From positions 1-24,446 of IMG/VR virus record IMGVR_UViG_3300044624_002353: a DNA stretch of 24,446 nucleotides. One strand, written 5' to 3'. The position numbers and the translations under genes were made by a program. This DNA is from a virus. Below, piece after piece: positions 1 through 9,037 of the stretch. The number at the start of each line of letters is the position of its first letter. The first letter of the stretch is position 1. The notes under the pieces were generated by a model, which saw nothing but the letters and a program-made list of their open reading frames with translations, ran no database searches and was not told the origin of the DNA.

Positions 1-65
1 GACCACCGTTTGAACAAGCAGTTAACCGTATTGCCACTAAAGCAGCTATTGCAAGGAGCTTTTAA
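1..65 (+). CDS. C-terminal end of an unidentified upstream protein (partial)
   Basis: An open frame (third frame, codons from base 3) runs from the window edge to TAA at 63-65 and encodes 20 residues ending in AIARSF. Its stop lies 2 bases before the next start codon, and its end carries that gene's ribosome binding site, which is the packing seen in the rest of this phage. The fragment is too short for assignment. By position it is probably another structural gene, but this is inference from neighbours only. Confidence 0.45.
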   Translation, partial: PPFEQAVNRIATKAAIARSF

Positions 66-67
66 TA

Positions 68-556
68 ATGCCTAGAATATATTGTCGTACACCGTCTACT
101 GGAAAACCGTTGAATCTCATTTATCCAAATGTAACAACTTCCTATGCAACTATTCCTCTTGCAAATGCTCCGGATTATTCGGTGCCAGATCCTTCTGAAG
201 TTTATTCCGAAAGAGATCCTGACTTTCCCAGCAGAGCAATAATACCAGGAGAAATATTTTTCCTTACTCCGCTGTCGGCAGTTAACAAAAGTGATGCAGA
301 ACAATGGGTAGAAGTAATTCTTCTTACACAGGATGGCACGACTGTTGCTGTTGGACGAGCTGTTATTCCTGCAAGAGACACTGCATATATTCCCTTGCAG
401 GGTCGTAGCTTGCTCAAAACTGCCACTGAGGAACCTGCTGATGGCGACAGATTGCGAGTTCGTGCCAGTGCTGTTGATGTGATTGATGTATGGGTTGCAG
501 CAGATGAATCACCTGCCAGCCAGAACATAGGTGTCTTTACACCGGTGGTGCCATAA
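68..556 (+). CDS. Putative virion structural protein, 162 aa
   Basis: This protein is preceded by AAGGAG at 53-58, nine bases before the ATG, and its TAA overlaps the ATG of the collagen-like fibre gene by one base (taATG), so the two are probably translationally coupled. The N-terminal half is rich in Pro, Ser and Tyr ([19 protein letters not shown] near residue 7; [14 protein letters not shown] near residue 49). The second half looks like a small beta domain ([28 protein letters not shown]). There is no signal peptide or membrane segment. From memory, similar proteins with the [17 protein letters not shown] pattern occur next to tail-fibre genes of T4-like cyanophages, without a defined role. 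A fibre-attachment or baseplate-periphery role is inference from the neighbour. Confidence 0.7.
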   Translation: MPRIYCRTPSTGKPLNLIYPNVTTSYATIPLANAPDYSVPDPSEVYSERDPDFPSRAIIPGEIFFLTPLSAVNKSDAEQWVEVILLTQDGTTVAVGRAVIPARDTAYIPLQGRSLLKTATEEPADGDRLRVRASAVDVIDVWVAADESPASQNIGVFTPVVP

Positions 557-3500
557 TGGCTAAACTGTTATCAAACCGAGTCCAAACAACTCCACCCGCT
601 GATGCTGAACCAGATCGCACAGACTGGCTGGCACCGCAGGATGCAGAACCCAACTTAGGTGTTCCTGGAGCCAGCGGGCAAATTTTAGCATCGGGTGCTG
701 ATGGTTCTCGTTACTGGGTAGATCCAGGCGCAGGTGCAACTGGACCACAGGGCCCACAAGGACCGCGTGGACCACAAGGTCCCACAGGATCAACAGGTGC
801 AACTGGACTCACTGGAGCAACAGGGTTTGAAGGGGCAACAGGATTTAGTGGGGCAACAGGATTCGAGGGGGCAACTGGAGCAACAGGATTTGAGGGGGCA
901 ACTGGATTCAGTGGTGCTACCGGACTAAATGGTTCTACTGGTGCAACCGGAACGGGTGGTGCCACCGGCGCCACCGGACTTCAAGGTGCAACTGGAATAG
1001 CTGGTTCAAATGGACTCGACGGAGCCACCGGAATTACCGGGGCAACTGGTGATATTGGCCAAACTGGAGCTACTGGGTTAGATGGAGCTACCGGAGCAGG
1101 TGCCACTGGAGCTACTGGGTTAGATGGAGCAACTGGAGCAGGCGCCACTGGCGCCACCGGTCCACAAGGCCCACAAGGCCCAGCAGGCTCAGGAGCTACT
1201 GGTTTTGATGGAGCTACAGGTGCAACTGGAGCAGGTGCCACAGGTGCCACAGGACCACAAGGACCACGCGGGCCACAAGGAGTAAATGGATTTGTTGGAA
1301 CTACTGGAGCTACAGGATCAGAAGGACCACAAGGACCCACTGGACCCACAGGACCACAAGGACCCACAGGACCCACAGGACCACAAGGACCTGCTGGAAC
1401 TTCTGTGACCATTATCGGATCAGTACCTGATGTTAATGTAGTACCACCTGGTAATCCTCAGACCACACTAAATGCTGCTTTTCCTGGTGCAATAGCCGGG
1501 AATGGTGTTATTGATACAGCCACTGGTAATTTATGGGTATACGACGGAGCTCTTTGGGAAAATGTGGGTCAAATCACAGGTCCGCAAGGAGCTACTGGTG
1601 TTAACGGTCTTACAGGTGCAACTGGCCTAACTGGTACTACTGGACTAGAAGGATCAACGGGCCCACAAGGACCACGCGGTCCTCAGGGATTCTTCGGATC
1701 TACCGGACCAGATGGAGCCACTGGAGCTACTGGTTTTGATGGATCTACAGGTGCAACTGGAGCAGGTGCCACTGGTGCTACAGGACCACAAGGACCACAA
1801 GGACCAGCAGGTGCAGGTAGTACAGTACCGGGACCACAAGGACCACAAGGACCACAAGGACCCATTGGACCGCAAGGACCCACAGGACCCATCGGACCCA
1901 TTGGACCACAAGGACCACGTGGACCACAAGGACCACAAGGACCACAAGGACCACAAGGACCCATTGGACCACAAGGACCACAAGGACCCATTGGACTAAC
2001 AGGTGCAGGTGCTACCGGAGCAACCGGACCACAAGGACCACAAGGATCAGAAGGACCACAAGGACCCACAGGACCACAAGGACCACGTGGACCACAAGGA
2101 CCCATTGGGTTAACTGGACCACAAGGACCCACAGGACCGCAAGGACCCACAGGACCACAAGGACCACAAGGACCACAAGGACCACAAGGTTCTACAGGCT
2201 CAGGAGCTACTGGAGCAACAGGACCACAAGGACCACGCGGACCACAAGGTGAAGGTGCTACCGGAGCAACTGGACCACAAGGACCACAAGGACCACAAGG
2301 ACCCATTGGACTAACAGGTGCAGGTGCCACTGGAGCAACAGGACCACAAGGACCACAAGGACCACGTGGACCACAAGGTGAAGGTGCCACCGGAGCAACA
2401 GGACCACAAGGACCACAAGGACCCATTGGACCAACAGGTGCAGGAGCCACTGGAGCAACAGGACCACAAGGACCACAAGGACCACAAGGTTCTACAGGTG
2501 CAGGAGCCACTGGAGCAACAGGACCACAAGGACCACAAGGACCACAAGGACCCATTGGCCCAACAGGTGCAGGAGCTACCGGAGCAACTGGTTTAACAGG
2601 ATCCACTGGACCACGTGGACCACAAGGACCACAAGGACCCATTGGACCCATTGGACCACAAGGACCACAAGGACCAACAGGTGCAGGAGCCACTGGAGCA
2701 ACAGGACCACAGGGACCGCAAGGACCACAAGGACCACAAGGTGCAGGTAGTACAGTACCAGGACCACAAGGACCACAAGGACCACAAGGACCCATTGGAC
2801 CACAAGGACCACAAGGACCAACAGGTGCAGGAGCCACTGGAGCAACAGGACCACAGGGACCGCAAGGACCGCAAGGACCCATTGGACCAACAGGTGCAGG
2901 TGCTACTGGAGCAACCGGACCACAAGGCCCACAAGGACCCATTGGACCAACAGGTGCAGGAGCCACTGGAGCAACCGGACCACAAGGACCACAAGGCCCC
3001 AATGGAGCAACAGGATTAGGATCAACGGGTGCAACTGGACTAACAGGATCAACTGGGCCATCTGGAGGACCAGTAGGCTCAACCGGAGCAACCGGACCAC
3101 AAGGACCCACAGGACCACAAGGACCACAAGGACCCACTGGACCACAAGGACCCACAGGACCACAAGGACCACAAGGACCACTGGGATCAACGGGTGCAAC
3201 TGGACTAACAGGATCAACTGGGCCATCTGGAGGACCAGTAGGCTCAACCGGTGCAACTGGACCACAAGGACCACAAGGACCCATCGGACCACAAGGACCA
3301 CAAGGACCGCGTGGACCACAAGGACCACAAGGACCCATTGGAGCAACAGGATCCGGTGCAACGGGTGCAACCGGACTAACAGGATCAACTGGGCCATCTG
3401 GAGGACCAGTAGGCTCAACCGGTGCAACTGGACCACAAGGACCACAAGGACCGCGTGGACCACAAGGGCCTACAGGATCAACTGGGCCATCTGGAGGACC

Positions 3501-4542
3501 AGTAGGCTCAACCGGTGCAACTGGACCACAAGGACCACAAGGACCAGCAGGTGCAGGTGCCACTGGAGCTAGTGGTGCTACAGGACCACAAGGAGCAACT
3601 GGTGCAGGTAGTGCAGTACCTGGACCACAAGGACCCACAGGACCACGTGGACCACAAGGACCACAAGGACCAGCAGGCTCAGGTGCCACTGGAGCTAGTG
3701 GTGCTACAGGACCACAAGGAGCAACCGGTGCAGGTAGTGCAGTACCTGGTCCACAAGGACCACAAGGACCCATTGGACCACAAGGACCAACAGGACCACA
3801 AGGCCCACAAGGACCAGGCGGCATTGGACCACAAGGACCACAAGGACCCATTGGACCACAAGGACCACAAGGACCAGCAGGTGCAGGTGCAACTGGTGCT
3901 GCAGGACCACAAGGACCACAGGGACCACAAGGACCCATTGGACCACAAGGACCACAAGGACCGTCGGGTGATCCAGGCAGCGACACTAATATAAATGCTG
4001 TAGATACCGAAACCAACGCAAGTTATTATCCTGTGTTCGTATCTGCTACTGGGGAAAGTGTACTTGCTCGTGCCGACAATGCTGGTCTGACCTACAATCC
4101 CTTTACCAAGACCATGACAACAACCAATTTTGCTGGTACTGCTACTACAGCACTATACGCCGACTTGGCAGAACGATACTTGGCAGATGCAGAATATTCT
4201 CCAGGTACCTTGTTGGAGTTTGGTGGTGATCAAGAAGTTACACGCACAGCTACCAGTCACAGTGTACGTATAGCTGGAGTGGTATCAACTGATCCTGCTT
4301 ACCTGATGAACTCTGGTTTGGAAGGAACTTTTGTAACCAGTGTAGCATTGACAGGTCGAGTGCCGTGCAGTGTGGTTGGTACAATTAGTAAAGGTGATCG
4401 ATTGGTAGCAAGTGATATTCCGGGTGTGGCCACAGTGATGGATACTGCTCGATATCAGCCAGGATCAATTGTGGGTAAAGCTCTCGAGGATTACAATTCT
4501 GAAGATGTGGGAATTATAACAGTAGTAGTAGGAAGATTGTAA
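556..4542 (+). CDS. Collagen-like tail fibre / virion adhesin, 1328 aa
   Basis: Residues 1-58 are a non-repetitive head ([20 protein letters not shown]). From about residue 60 to 1140 the protein consists of Gly-X-Y triplets (mostly [15 protein letters not shown]), broken once at about 282-341 by a non-collagen module ending in [15 protein letters not shown]. The C-terminal ~185 residues are globular and contain [20 protein letters not shown] and VALTGRVPC, a module I recognise from the ends of many phage fibres and related surface proteins. Phage collagen-like proteins form trimeric stalks, so this is most likely a long fibre with a C-terminal trimerisation or receptor domain. The triplet phase is broken repeatedly by GAG and GSG steps. 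Codon use is very repetitive (ggaccacaa units). The gene ends just before a strong hairpin terminator. Whether it is a tail fibre or a head or whisker fibre cannot be decided from sequence. Confidence 0.88.
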   Translation: MAKLLSNRVQTTPPADAEPDRTDWLAPQDAEPNLGVPGASGQILASGADGSRYWVDPGAGATGPQGPQGPRGPQGPTGSTGATGLTGATGFEGATGFSGATGFEGATGATGFEGATGFSGATGLNGSTGATGTGGATGATGLQGATGIAGSNGLDGATGITGATGDIGQTGATGLDGATGAGATGATGLDGATGAGATGATGPQGPQGPAGSGATGFDGATGATGAGATGATGPQGPRGPQGVNGFVGTTGATGSEGPQGPTGPTGPQGPTGPTGPQGPAGTSVTIIGSVPDVNVVPPGNPQTTLNAAFPGAIAGNGVIDTATGNLWVYDGALWENVGQITGPQGATGVNGLTGATGLTGTTGLEGSTGPQGPRGPQGFFGSTGPDGATGATGFDGSTGATGAGATGATGPQGPQGPAGAGSTVPGPQGPQGPQGPIGPQGPTGPIGPIGPQGPRGPQGPQGPQGPQGPIGPQGPQGPIGLTGAGATGATGPQGPQGSEGPQGPTGPQGPRGPQGPIGLTGPQGPTGPQGPTGPQGPQGPQGPQGSTGSGATGATGPQGPRGPQGEGATGATGPQGPQGPQGPIGLTGAGATGATGPQGPQGPRGPQGEGATGATGPQGPQGPIGPTGAGATGATGPQGPQGPQGSTGAGATGATGPQGPQGPQGPIGPTGAGATGATGLTGSTGPRGPQGPQGPIGPIGPQGPQGPTGAGATGATGPQGPQGPQGPQGAGSTVPGPQGPQGPQGPIGPQGPQGPTGAGATGATGPQGPQGPQGPIGPTGAGATGATGPQGPQGPIGPTGAGATGATGPQGPQGPNGATGLGSTGATGLTGSTGPSGGPVGSTGATGPQGPTGPQGPQGPTGPQGPTGPQGPQGPLGSTGATGLTGSTGPSGGPVGSTGATGPQGPQGPIGPQGPQGPRGPQGPQGPIGATGSGATGATGLTGSTGPSGGPVGSTGATGPQGPQGPRGPQGPTGSTGPSGGPVGSTGATGPQGPQGPAGAGATGASGATGPQGATGAGSAVPGPQGPTGPRGPQGPQGPAGSGATGASGATGPQGATGAGSAVPGPQGPQGPIGPQGPTGPQGPQGPGGIGPQGPQGPIGPQGPQGPAGAGATGAAGPQGPQGPQGPIGPQGPQGPSGDPGSDTNINAVDTETNASYYPVFVSATGESVLARADNAGLTYNPFTKTMTTTNFAGTATTALYADLAERYLADAEYSPGTLLEFGGDQEVTRTATSHSVRIAGVVSTDPAYLMNSGLEGTFVTSVALTGRVPCSVVGTISKGDRLVASDIPGVATVMDTARYQPGSIVGKALEDYNSEDVGIITVVVGRL
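736..3975 (+). repeat. Collagen Gly-X-Y coding repeat tract
   Basis: About 3.2 kb of in-phase 9-bp-based repeats (variants of ggaccacaa and ggagcaact), interrupted at about 1400-1575 by unique sequence. The tract gives long spurious open frames on both strands. Its high identity makes length change by slippage or recombination, and misassembly, plausible. Confidence 0.9.
3046..3513 (+). repeat. Four identical 39-bp repeats inside the collagen gene
   Basis: An identical 39-base block starts at 3046, 3211, 3382 and 3475, each encoding [13 protein letters not shown]. The starts are 165, 171 and 93 bases apart, all multiples of three, so recombination between any two copies would keep the reading frame. 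The block contains an extra Gly (PSGGPV) that breaks the triplet phase. Confidence 0.85.
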
Positions 4543-4547
4543 TAGTA

Positions 4548-4578
4548 AAAATAAACGGGCAATTTGCCCGTTTATTTT
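4548..4578. terminator. Bidirectional hairpin terminator between convergent units
   Basis: The inverted repeat 4548-4561 / 4565-4578 (aaataaacgggca with tgcccgttta) has a 3-base loop and a GC core of about five pairs. It is flanked by A-rich sequence on one side and T-rich on the other, so it can act as an intrinsic terminator in both directions. It follows the fibre stop codon at once and overlaps the stop codon of the minus-strand NUDIX gene (4577-4579). Confidence 0.85.
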
Positions 4579-5017
4579 ATTGTGCTGGGTGAACTACATC
4601 TTTCAATGTGGCAATTTTCTGTTTGACAACATCAAAATTTACAGTATTCCACAGCCCAGGATGCATGGGTTTTGGCAATACTGAACTGTCCATCCAAGCA
4701 TACCCTAGATGTTCTTCGTTGAGTTTGGGTCGGAATTCACTGGCCACACAGCAAAAAAATGTATGATAAACAAATACATTATCAGTGCTGGTAAATTTTT
4801 CTAGCGGGACCAATCTCAAGTAATCGGGCATGAATCCCAACTCTTCAGTGCATTCTCTTGTAATGGTGTCCATGAGGGTTTCTGCAGATTCGACCTTGCC
4901 ACCGGGCAATCCCCATGTGTTTGGGTTTTTAGGATCGTTACGCATGAGATATAGATATCGTTGTGTATCAAAACTATAAAACCAAACCCCAACTGCATTT
5001 ACAGAACTATGCTCCAT
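4577..5017 (-). CDS. NUDIX hydrolase, 146 aa
   Basis: A complete NUDIX box spans residues 40-62 (G40, E46, R54-E55, E58-E59, G61): G-x5-E-x7-RE-x2-EE-x-G, with Cys56 at the usual hydrophobic position. It is preceded by the typical WGLPGGK. These enzymes hydrolyse nucleoside diphosphates linked to another group, using metal ions bound by the box glutamates. T4 has a family member (NudE) active on ADP-ribose and related dinucleotides, but the substrate here cannot be told from sequence. The length is normal for the family. The start overlaps the end of gp15 by 19 bases, so it is the last gene of the minus-strand gp14-gp15-NUDIX unit and is probably expressed late. This is an unusual place for a nucleotide-metabolism enzyme. 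Confidence 0.92.
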   Translation of the reverse strand: MEHSSVNAVGVWFYSFDTQRYLYLMRNDPKNPNTWGLPGGKVESAETLMDTITRECTEELGFMPDYLRLVPLEKFTSTDNVFVYHTFFCCVASEFRPKLNEEHLGYAWMDSSVLPKPMHPGLWNTVNFDVVKQKIATLKDVVHPAQ

Positions 5018-6378
5018 TCGCCACCCGGATAAAGACCTTCGTAACTTTTAACCCATTCACTACCAGTCCAAAGATATTGTAATCCTGTGGTAATGTTTGT
5101 AGTGTATTGTATATTAGTTCCTGTGGTGCTGTCAAATGCAACTAACCAATCTTGCCCGTCGTATTCAATAATGTCATTGGCTTGAGCCACTACAGCACCC
5201 CACGCTACAGATGGTGTTGTATTATCAGCATTACCGATACTGTTTAGAATAAGATATCGTTGCCCAATTGCAGAAACAGGTAGTCCGGCTCCAGGACCAC
5301 TTAGTAGTGGATCAATCACAGCATCTATTGCCGGCAATGTATTCTGTGGAACAGTGTCAGTGTCGACATCAAACAACAGGAATCTCTGATCAGTTGGATC
5401 ATAACTTACTGTTCCAATAATGTCGGCGGTTTCGTCCCAGGGATTGGTCAGTCGTATCTGTGTAATACCGGGTCTAAAATTTCCATACAGGTTCATCACT
5501 GTGGGCCAGTACTCGTTGCTGGGTGGCGAATCTGGCAACACAGGAGATGAGTTGGGTTCGTCAACTACAGCACTGAGTTTTAAAATTTGTAATTTATTAC
5601 CAATTAACAAAACTTGGTACATGTATGGAGTAAATTTTTGCCTTGTGCCTAATAACAGATCACTGTTCTGAATGGCTTCTACCGCATCTCCTTGATCATC
5701 GAATGCAGAGGCAATGATTTTTTCAATCACACCCAACTTTTTGACCTTGGCTGGACTAGATATCCAAATTGGAATTGAAAATTTCATAGTCATGATATCT
5801 ATGGGATTTTCTGTTCCTTGCGGTATTGTACGACTAGACCATATAGTATCATCTAAATCCACAACGCTTAGGCTGGTCCAATCCAAATAGTTGTCGGTGC
5901 TTTGAATTTCCAGACTGGGATTGAACAACGTAGAAATTTGCTCAAATATCTGCAATTTTTGATTGGTGTTTGATGTCCAAATGTCCAAGCTCAAGGACAT
6001 TTTGTAAGGCACTGGCATCAAGCGTTCGATTGTGAATGCATTACCTTGTGTGGTTTCATAACTTTCGGATTGAGTATCATAAAATCGTTGACGCACCTGC
6101 TGGTTGCTGACAAAATAAGGATCCTGTAGTCGCTCACGTGCATAGTTCATACCGGTAATGTAAAAAGTCATCAAAGGAGTCGAAGGCAATGCACTTGATG
6201 AGTTTTCTTGCAACACTGTTTGAGCCAGTCGTGTCCAGTCACCATAGCGAACTGGCACCCGTATCAGCGCAGCTTCGTTAGAATTGGTACGTCCGTATTC
6301 AACTTGAAAGTTACTAAACATTCTAGTAAACTGCAAGAGAAAACGACGTATTTGAGCATCATAAAAAAATTGTTGCAT
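4999..6378 (-). CDS. 15: Tail sheath stabiliser / tail completion protein (T4 gp15-like), 459 aa
   Basis: The N-terminus (FFYDAQIRRFLLQFTRMFSN, then VRYGDW near residue 43) matches the gp15 family opening: a tyrosine- or phenylalanine-rich start, IRR, MFSN and RVPVRYGD. In T4, gp15 forms the hexameric ring capping the tail terminus and joining it to the neck. T4 gp15 is 272 aa. Here the gp15-like part covers roughly residues 1-270, followed by about 190 extra residues with Trp/Tyr/Gly-rich beta segments (YDGQDWLVAFDS, YLWTGSEWVKSYEG), also seen, as I recall, in aquatic T4-like phages. The ATG lies four bases downstream of the gp14 stop, so the two genes are co-transcribed. The family assignment is firm; the role of the extension is unknown. 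Confidence 0.85.
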   Translation of the reverse strand: MQQFFYDAQIRRFLLQFTRMFSNFQVEYGRTNSNEAALIRVPVRYGDWTRLAQTVLQENSSSALPSTPLMTFYITGMNYARERLQDPYFVSNQQVRQRFYDTQSESYETTQGNAFTIERLMPVPYKMSLSLDIWTSNTNQKLQIFEQISTLFNPSLEIQSTDNYLDWTSLSVVDLDDTIWSSRTIPQGTENPIDIMTMKFSIPIWISSPAKVKKLGVIEKIIASAFDDQGDAVEAIQNSDLLLGTRQKFTPYMYQVLLIGNKLQILKLSAVVDEPNSSPVLPDSPPSNEYWPTVMNLYGNFRPGITQIRLTNPWDETADIIGTVSYDPTDQRFLLFDVDTDTVPQNTLPAIDAVIDPLLSGPGAGLPVSAIGQRYLILNSIGNADNTTPSVAWGAVVAQANDIIEYDGQDWLVAFDSTTGTNIQYTTNITTGLQYLWTGSEWVKSYEGLYPGGEWSIVL

Positions 6379-6381
6379 ATT

Positions 6382-7752
6382 TTAACTCGATCTTTGTCCA
6401 GGTTGTGTACCGGGATAAGGGTTAGCCGGTTTGTTGCCGCCTTGATTACCGTTGTCAGCTTGAGGTTTCAAAATCTCACTCAGACTCTGACGACTTGGTA
6501 TATTACCCTGATCCGTAGTGGATGTAGTATATGTATTGTTAACAAACGTACTGCGTAAAGTATTGTTCTGTGGACCGTTAGTTAGATTAGTTCTAACATT
6601 CTCTTCAATCTTGACCCAAGTACGCCCATTGTATCGAAACAATCGATTTGGAAAGTAGTCTAGTCGCAACGCATACTGTCCGTCTTGCGGATTGATCGGA
6701 AATGACACGCCCGGAGTAACAGGCAACCCATTGGGTGCAATACCGTCGCCAGTTAGGTAGCCCATGGTCCATCCGTCGGACCGTGGAGATACCGATGCTT
6801 CGTCGGCATTGACTCCAGTCTGACTAGCATTAATATAGGTGCTGTCAATAGTTGGTCCTTGCGGATTGCCTGGTGTGCCAGTAGGATTGGTTGAGAATAT
6901 GTAAAAGCTCGTTGTGTCGTAACCCGATAATGGAAGCTCGGCTTCGGCTTGATTCAAGATAGCATCGTTAATTTCCAGATCTTTGGGTCTGGTACTGGCT
7001 TCAGTTTCGACTGTATCGCACTCTTTGCTGATCCAGAAGTTGGTGTCGGTGATGTCTGTTCCAACAGGAACACCTTGTAGAGCACGATAGTGCTGATCTC
7101 CTGCCAACACAACTGACCCCACAGGATAGTAATTGCCTGAATCCCAAATGGCATTGTTGTCCAAACAGGCATTGACAATGTCTTGGTACTCTTGACTATT
7201 GGTCATAGGAGTGGCTTTGACACGCCACAAGTGCGGCAACCAGGTTTGGCTAAATCCTTCGCTGGCAAAGCTGGCATCTTGTATTACATAAAATCTTGGC
7301 AAGGGTGGCGTAGCTGGATTCAGTGGATTCCAGTCTTTGAGATTGGGAAATTCCAAAACATCGCCACTCATTAACTTGCGTTGAAACGTATCAATCATGT
7401 CATTGTAGTGAAATGTAATAAACAAGGTATCGTTGTTTAAAAACAGTCCAAACTGTGTCAAGTCAAAATCAATATCCTGTTGACGATAAACTCCGCGCAT
7501 GCGATAAATGTCAGCATCGTATTTTCGGTCCCGTATTTCGCCCAACAACAAGTCTTCGATGAACAAGGGACTGCTCTCAGCGTAGTTGGGCTGAGTGGCA
7601 TCACCATTTACTCCGGTGGTTGTAGAATTGTCAGCAGTGGGTTTTGGCCCCATGTACTTGTGAACAAAAATGTCAAGCCCGCCCACAGTGAACATTTCAC
7701 TTATGGTGCGATCAAAATATCGATAATCGGCCGTTTTATTGGGCCGGTACAT
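6382..7752 (-). CDS. 14: Neck protein (T4 gp14-like), 456 aa or slightly longer
   Basis: The N-terminal region (YFDRTISEMFTVGGLDIFVH, then SPLFIEDLLLGEIRDRKYD, MRGVYRQQDIDFDLTQFGLF and HYNDMIDTFQRKLMSGDVLE) follows the gp14 family pattern of an early MRGV segment and a LMSGDVLE-type strand. T4 gp14 (256 aa) joins gp13 in the collar between head and tail. This copy carries about 200 extra residues, including a Trp/Tyr-rich insert encoded near 7030-7155 (NYYPVGSVVLAGDQHYRAL) that resembles carbohydrate-binding module families 5/12, and a disordered Gly/Asn/Pro tail. The first in-frame ATG is at 7752, but AAGGAG (7775-7780, minus strand) sits 22 bases upstream of it and exactly seven upstream of an in-frame ATT at 7767. 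The true start may therefore be ATT (I-P-R-L-S-M). Confidence 0.82.
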   Translation of the reverse strand: MYRPNKTADYRYFDRTISEMFTVGGLDIFVHKYMGPKPTADNSTTTGVNGDATQPNYAESSPLFIEDLLLGEIRDRKYDADIYRMRGVYRQQDIDFDLTQFGLFLNNDTLFITFHYNDMIDTFQRKLMSGDVLEFPNLKDWNPLNPATPPLPRFYVIQDASFASEGFSQTWLPHLWRVKATPMTNSQEYQDIVNACLDNNAIWDSGNYYPVGSVVLAGDQHYRALQGVPVGTDITDTNFWISKECDTVETEASTRPKDLEINDAILNQAEAELPLSGYDTTSFYIFSTNPTGTPGNPQGPTIDSTYINASQTGVNADEASVSPRSDGWTMGYLTGDGIAPNGLPVTPGVSFPINPQDGQYALRLDYFPNRLFRYNGRTWVKIEENVRTNLTNGPQNNTLRSTFVNNTYTTSTTDQGNIPSRQSLSEILKPQADNGNQGGNKPANPYPGTQPGQRSS

Positions 7753-7784
7753 GCTGAGACGTGGAATTTTGGTTCTCCTTGCAG

Positions 7785-7791
7785 TATTTAG
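7785..7791 (-). promoter_or_regulatory. Late-type promoter motif (CTAAATA) for gp14-gp15-NUDIX
   Basis: The minus strand reads ACTAAATAC, matching the TAAATA core of the T4-type late promoter (TATAAATA; degenerate at its 5' end in aquatic relatives). It lies just upstream of AAGGAG and 18-33 bases from the possible gp14 starts. The same core occurs before gp13, gp18, gp19 and the 18776 gene. Confidence 0.65.
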
Positions 7792-7807
7792 TTGTATCTT
7801 GCAACGG

Positions 7808-7836
7808 TTGACCGCTATCGGAACAGGTGCTATAAT
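7808..7836 (+). promoter_or_regulatory. Sigma70-type promoter with extended -10
   Basis: TTGACC (7808-7813), a 17-base spacer and TATAAT (7831-7836) with TGC directly before the -10 (TGn extended -10). The predicted start of transcription is about 7843, giving a ~27-base leader to the ATG at 7870. It diverges from the late motif at 7785-7791. Confidence 0.8.
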
Positions 7837-7869
7837 GCTATATACTTGGAAATTCCCAATAGGAACACA

Positions 7870-9015
7870 ATGAAATCCGTAGCCCAAAAACCCATTAAGT
7901 CAATGACCCCGCGCAGCTTAGATGTTGGTACAGGTCCAGAACCTGATTGGAAACAGCAGCCCGAGGACGACTACAGAAAAAGCCGTTTGACAACCATGTT
8001 CAACTGGTATAACTATTACTACGGCAAAAAAGAAGCTAGAGATTGCATCATTGATTGGTTGAGCCGTACCGGTCGTGCTACAGAAGCCAAGGACTTTGCT
8101 CGGGTGCCCGAAAATGCTGTGACACGAATGGGAATCGGTTGGCTATGCCGTGCCAACCTGTTGGGATTGCAGTTGTCTGAATCTGAATTGGCCACAATCA
8201 ATGCTGCCATAGCCGATTATATCGAAGCACATCGTCGTGTCAAAGCAGTGGTTGAAACTGCAGAGGCAGCAGTGATACGACCCAATATTCAAGATCGTTT
8301 GCGTGAAAAACTGGTAGAAGCAGCCGGCGAACTAGAGGGCATGTACGACGAGATGATTCAGTCTGGTGCCAAGATGTCAGCCAATTACAAGCCTGTGAGC
8401 CTGTTCCGCAGCATGAATGTAGCACCGCAAATGATCAACGAAATTGCCACTCAGTGGAAAACACGACTGGATGAATTGGAAGAAGTTGCCAAAGGCAAAG
8501 ACGCTGACCTAGTTGAAGGCTATAGCCAATTTGGCAAGCTGCAAATTCGTAATCTCATTAAATTTGCTGAAACAGTAATCAACGACTGCGGTGCGTACAT
8601 TCAGATCAAGAAAGTTGAACGCAAGCCACGTGCCAAAAAAGCAGTACCGGTTGAAAAGATTGTGTCCAAATTCAAACATCTAAGAGCCTTAACTGATCCA
8701 AAACTGCAGGGCGAACCAGCTACCAAGCTGGTTGGAGCCAGCGAGGCTTGGCTATATGATACTGCTAAACGCAAATTGATTTATGTGGTAGCAGACACTC
8801 ATGTGGGCAGTCTCACTGTCAAGGGATCCAGTGTTATTGGTTTTGATCCTGCAACAACAGTACAAAAAACTCTGCGTAAACCGGCAGAGCAACTCAAAAG
8901 TATTACCAGTGTGGGAAAACCAGCTGCACGTAAAGCTTTCAAAGAAATCAAAGCCACCGAAGTTAAATGGAATGGCCGCAGCAATGAGCATTTGCTGATA
9001 CTAAAGGTTTACTAA
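7870..9015 (+). CDS. Conserved phage protein of unknown function, 381 aa, probably early
   Basis: I chose the ATG at 7870 because AGGA (7861-7864) is five bases upstream and it lies downstream of the sigma70-type promoter; the frame is open further upstream to 7792, but that would place the start before the promoter. The N-terminal third has an aromatic helix (LTTMFNWYNYYYGKKEARDC), the middle is strongly helical and charged (residues about 110-250), and a basic linker (KKVERKPRAKKAVP) leads to a C-terminal domain (SEAWLYDTAKRKLIYVVADT ... TLRKP). No catalytic motif is evident. From memory, similar proteins sit near neck genes in T4-like aquatic phages without assigned function. The basic linker might bind nucleic acid, but this is inference. 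It is not collinear in expression with its structural neighbours. Confidence 0.78.
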   Translation: MKSVAQKPIKSMTPRSLDVGTGPEPDWKQQPEDDYRKSRLTTMFNWYNYYYGKKEARDCIIDWLSRTGRATEAKDFARVPENAVTRMGIGWLCRANLLGLQLSESELATINAAIADYIEAHRRVKAVVETAEAAVIRPNIQDRLREKLVEAAGELEGMYDEMIQSGAKMSANYKPVSLFRSMNVAPQMINEIATQWKTRLDELEEVAKGKDADLVEGYSQFGKLQIRNLIKFAETVINDCGAYIQIKKVERKPRAKKAVPVEKIVSKFKHLRALTDPKLQGEPATKLVGASEAWLYDTAKRKLIYVVADTHVGSLTVKGSSVIGFDPATTVQKTLRKPAEQLKSITSVGKPAARKAFKEIKATEVKWNGRSNEHLLILKVY

Positions 9016-9018
9016 ATA
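9012..9018 (+). promoter_or_regulatory. Late-type promoter motif (CTAAATA) for gp13
   Basis: ACTAAATAC overlaps the stop codon of the preceding gene and lies 20 bases before the gp13 ATG. AAGGAG follows at about 9025-9030. The octamer is the same as that before gp14 on the opposite strand. Confidence 0.65.
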
Positions 9019-9037
9019 CTAGGGTAAGGAGCCCCAA

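Noticed and set aside
1654-3019. Several shorter open frames in other frames of the collagen tract (His/Lys/Asp-rich or Trp/Ser-rich repeats)
   Set aside because: Same cause: low-complexity repeats read in the wrong frames.
1683-4016. A 777-aa open frame on the minus strand with Gly-Pro-Cys repeats
   Set aside because: It is the mirror of the collagen repeat: a 9-bp unit without stops in one frame leaves other frames open too. It lacks a ribosome site, and the plus-strand protein has clear non-repetitive ends.
7792-7869. Upstream extension of the 381-aa protein (26 extra residues)
   Set aside because: It would place the start codon upstream of the sigma70 promoter and has no ribosome site; ATG 7870 has AGGA at good spacing.
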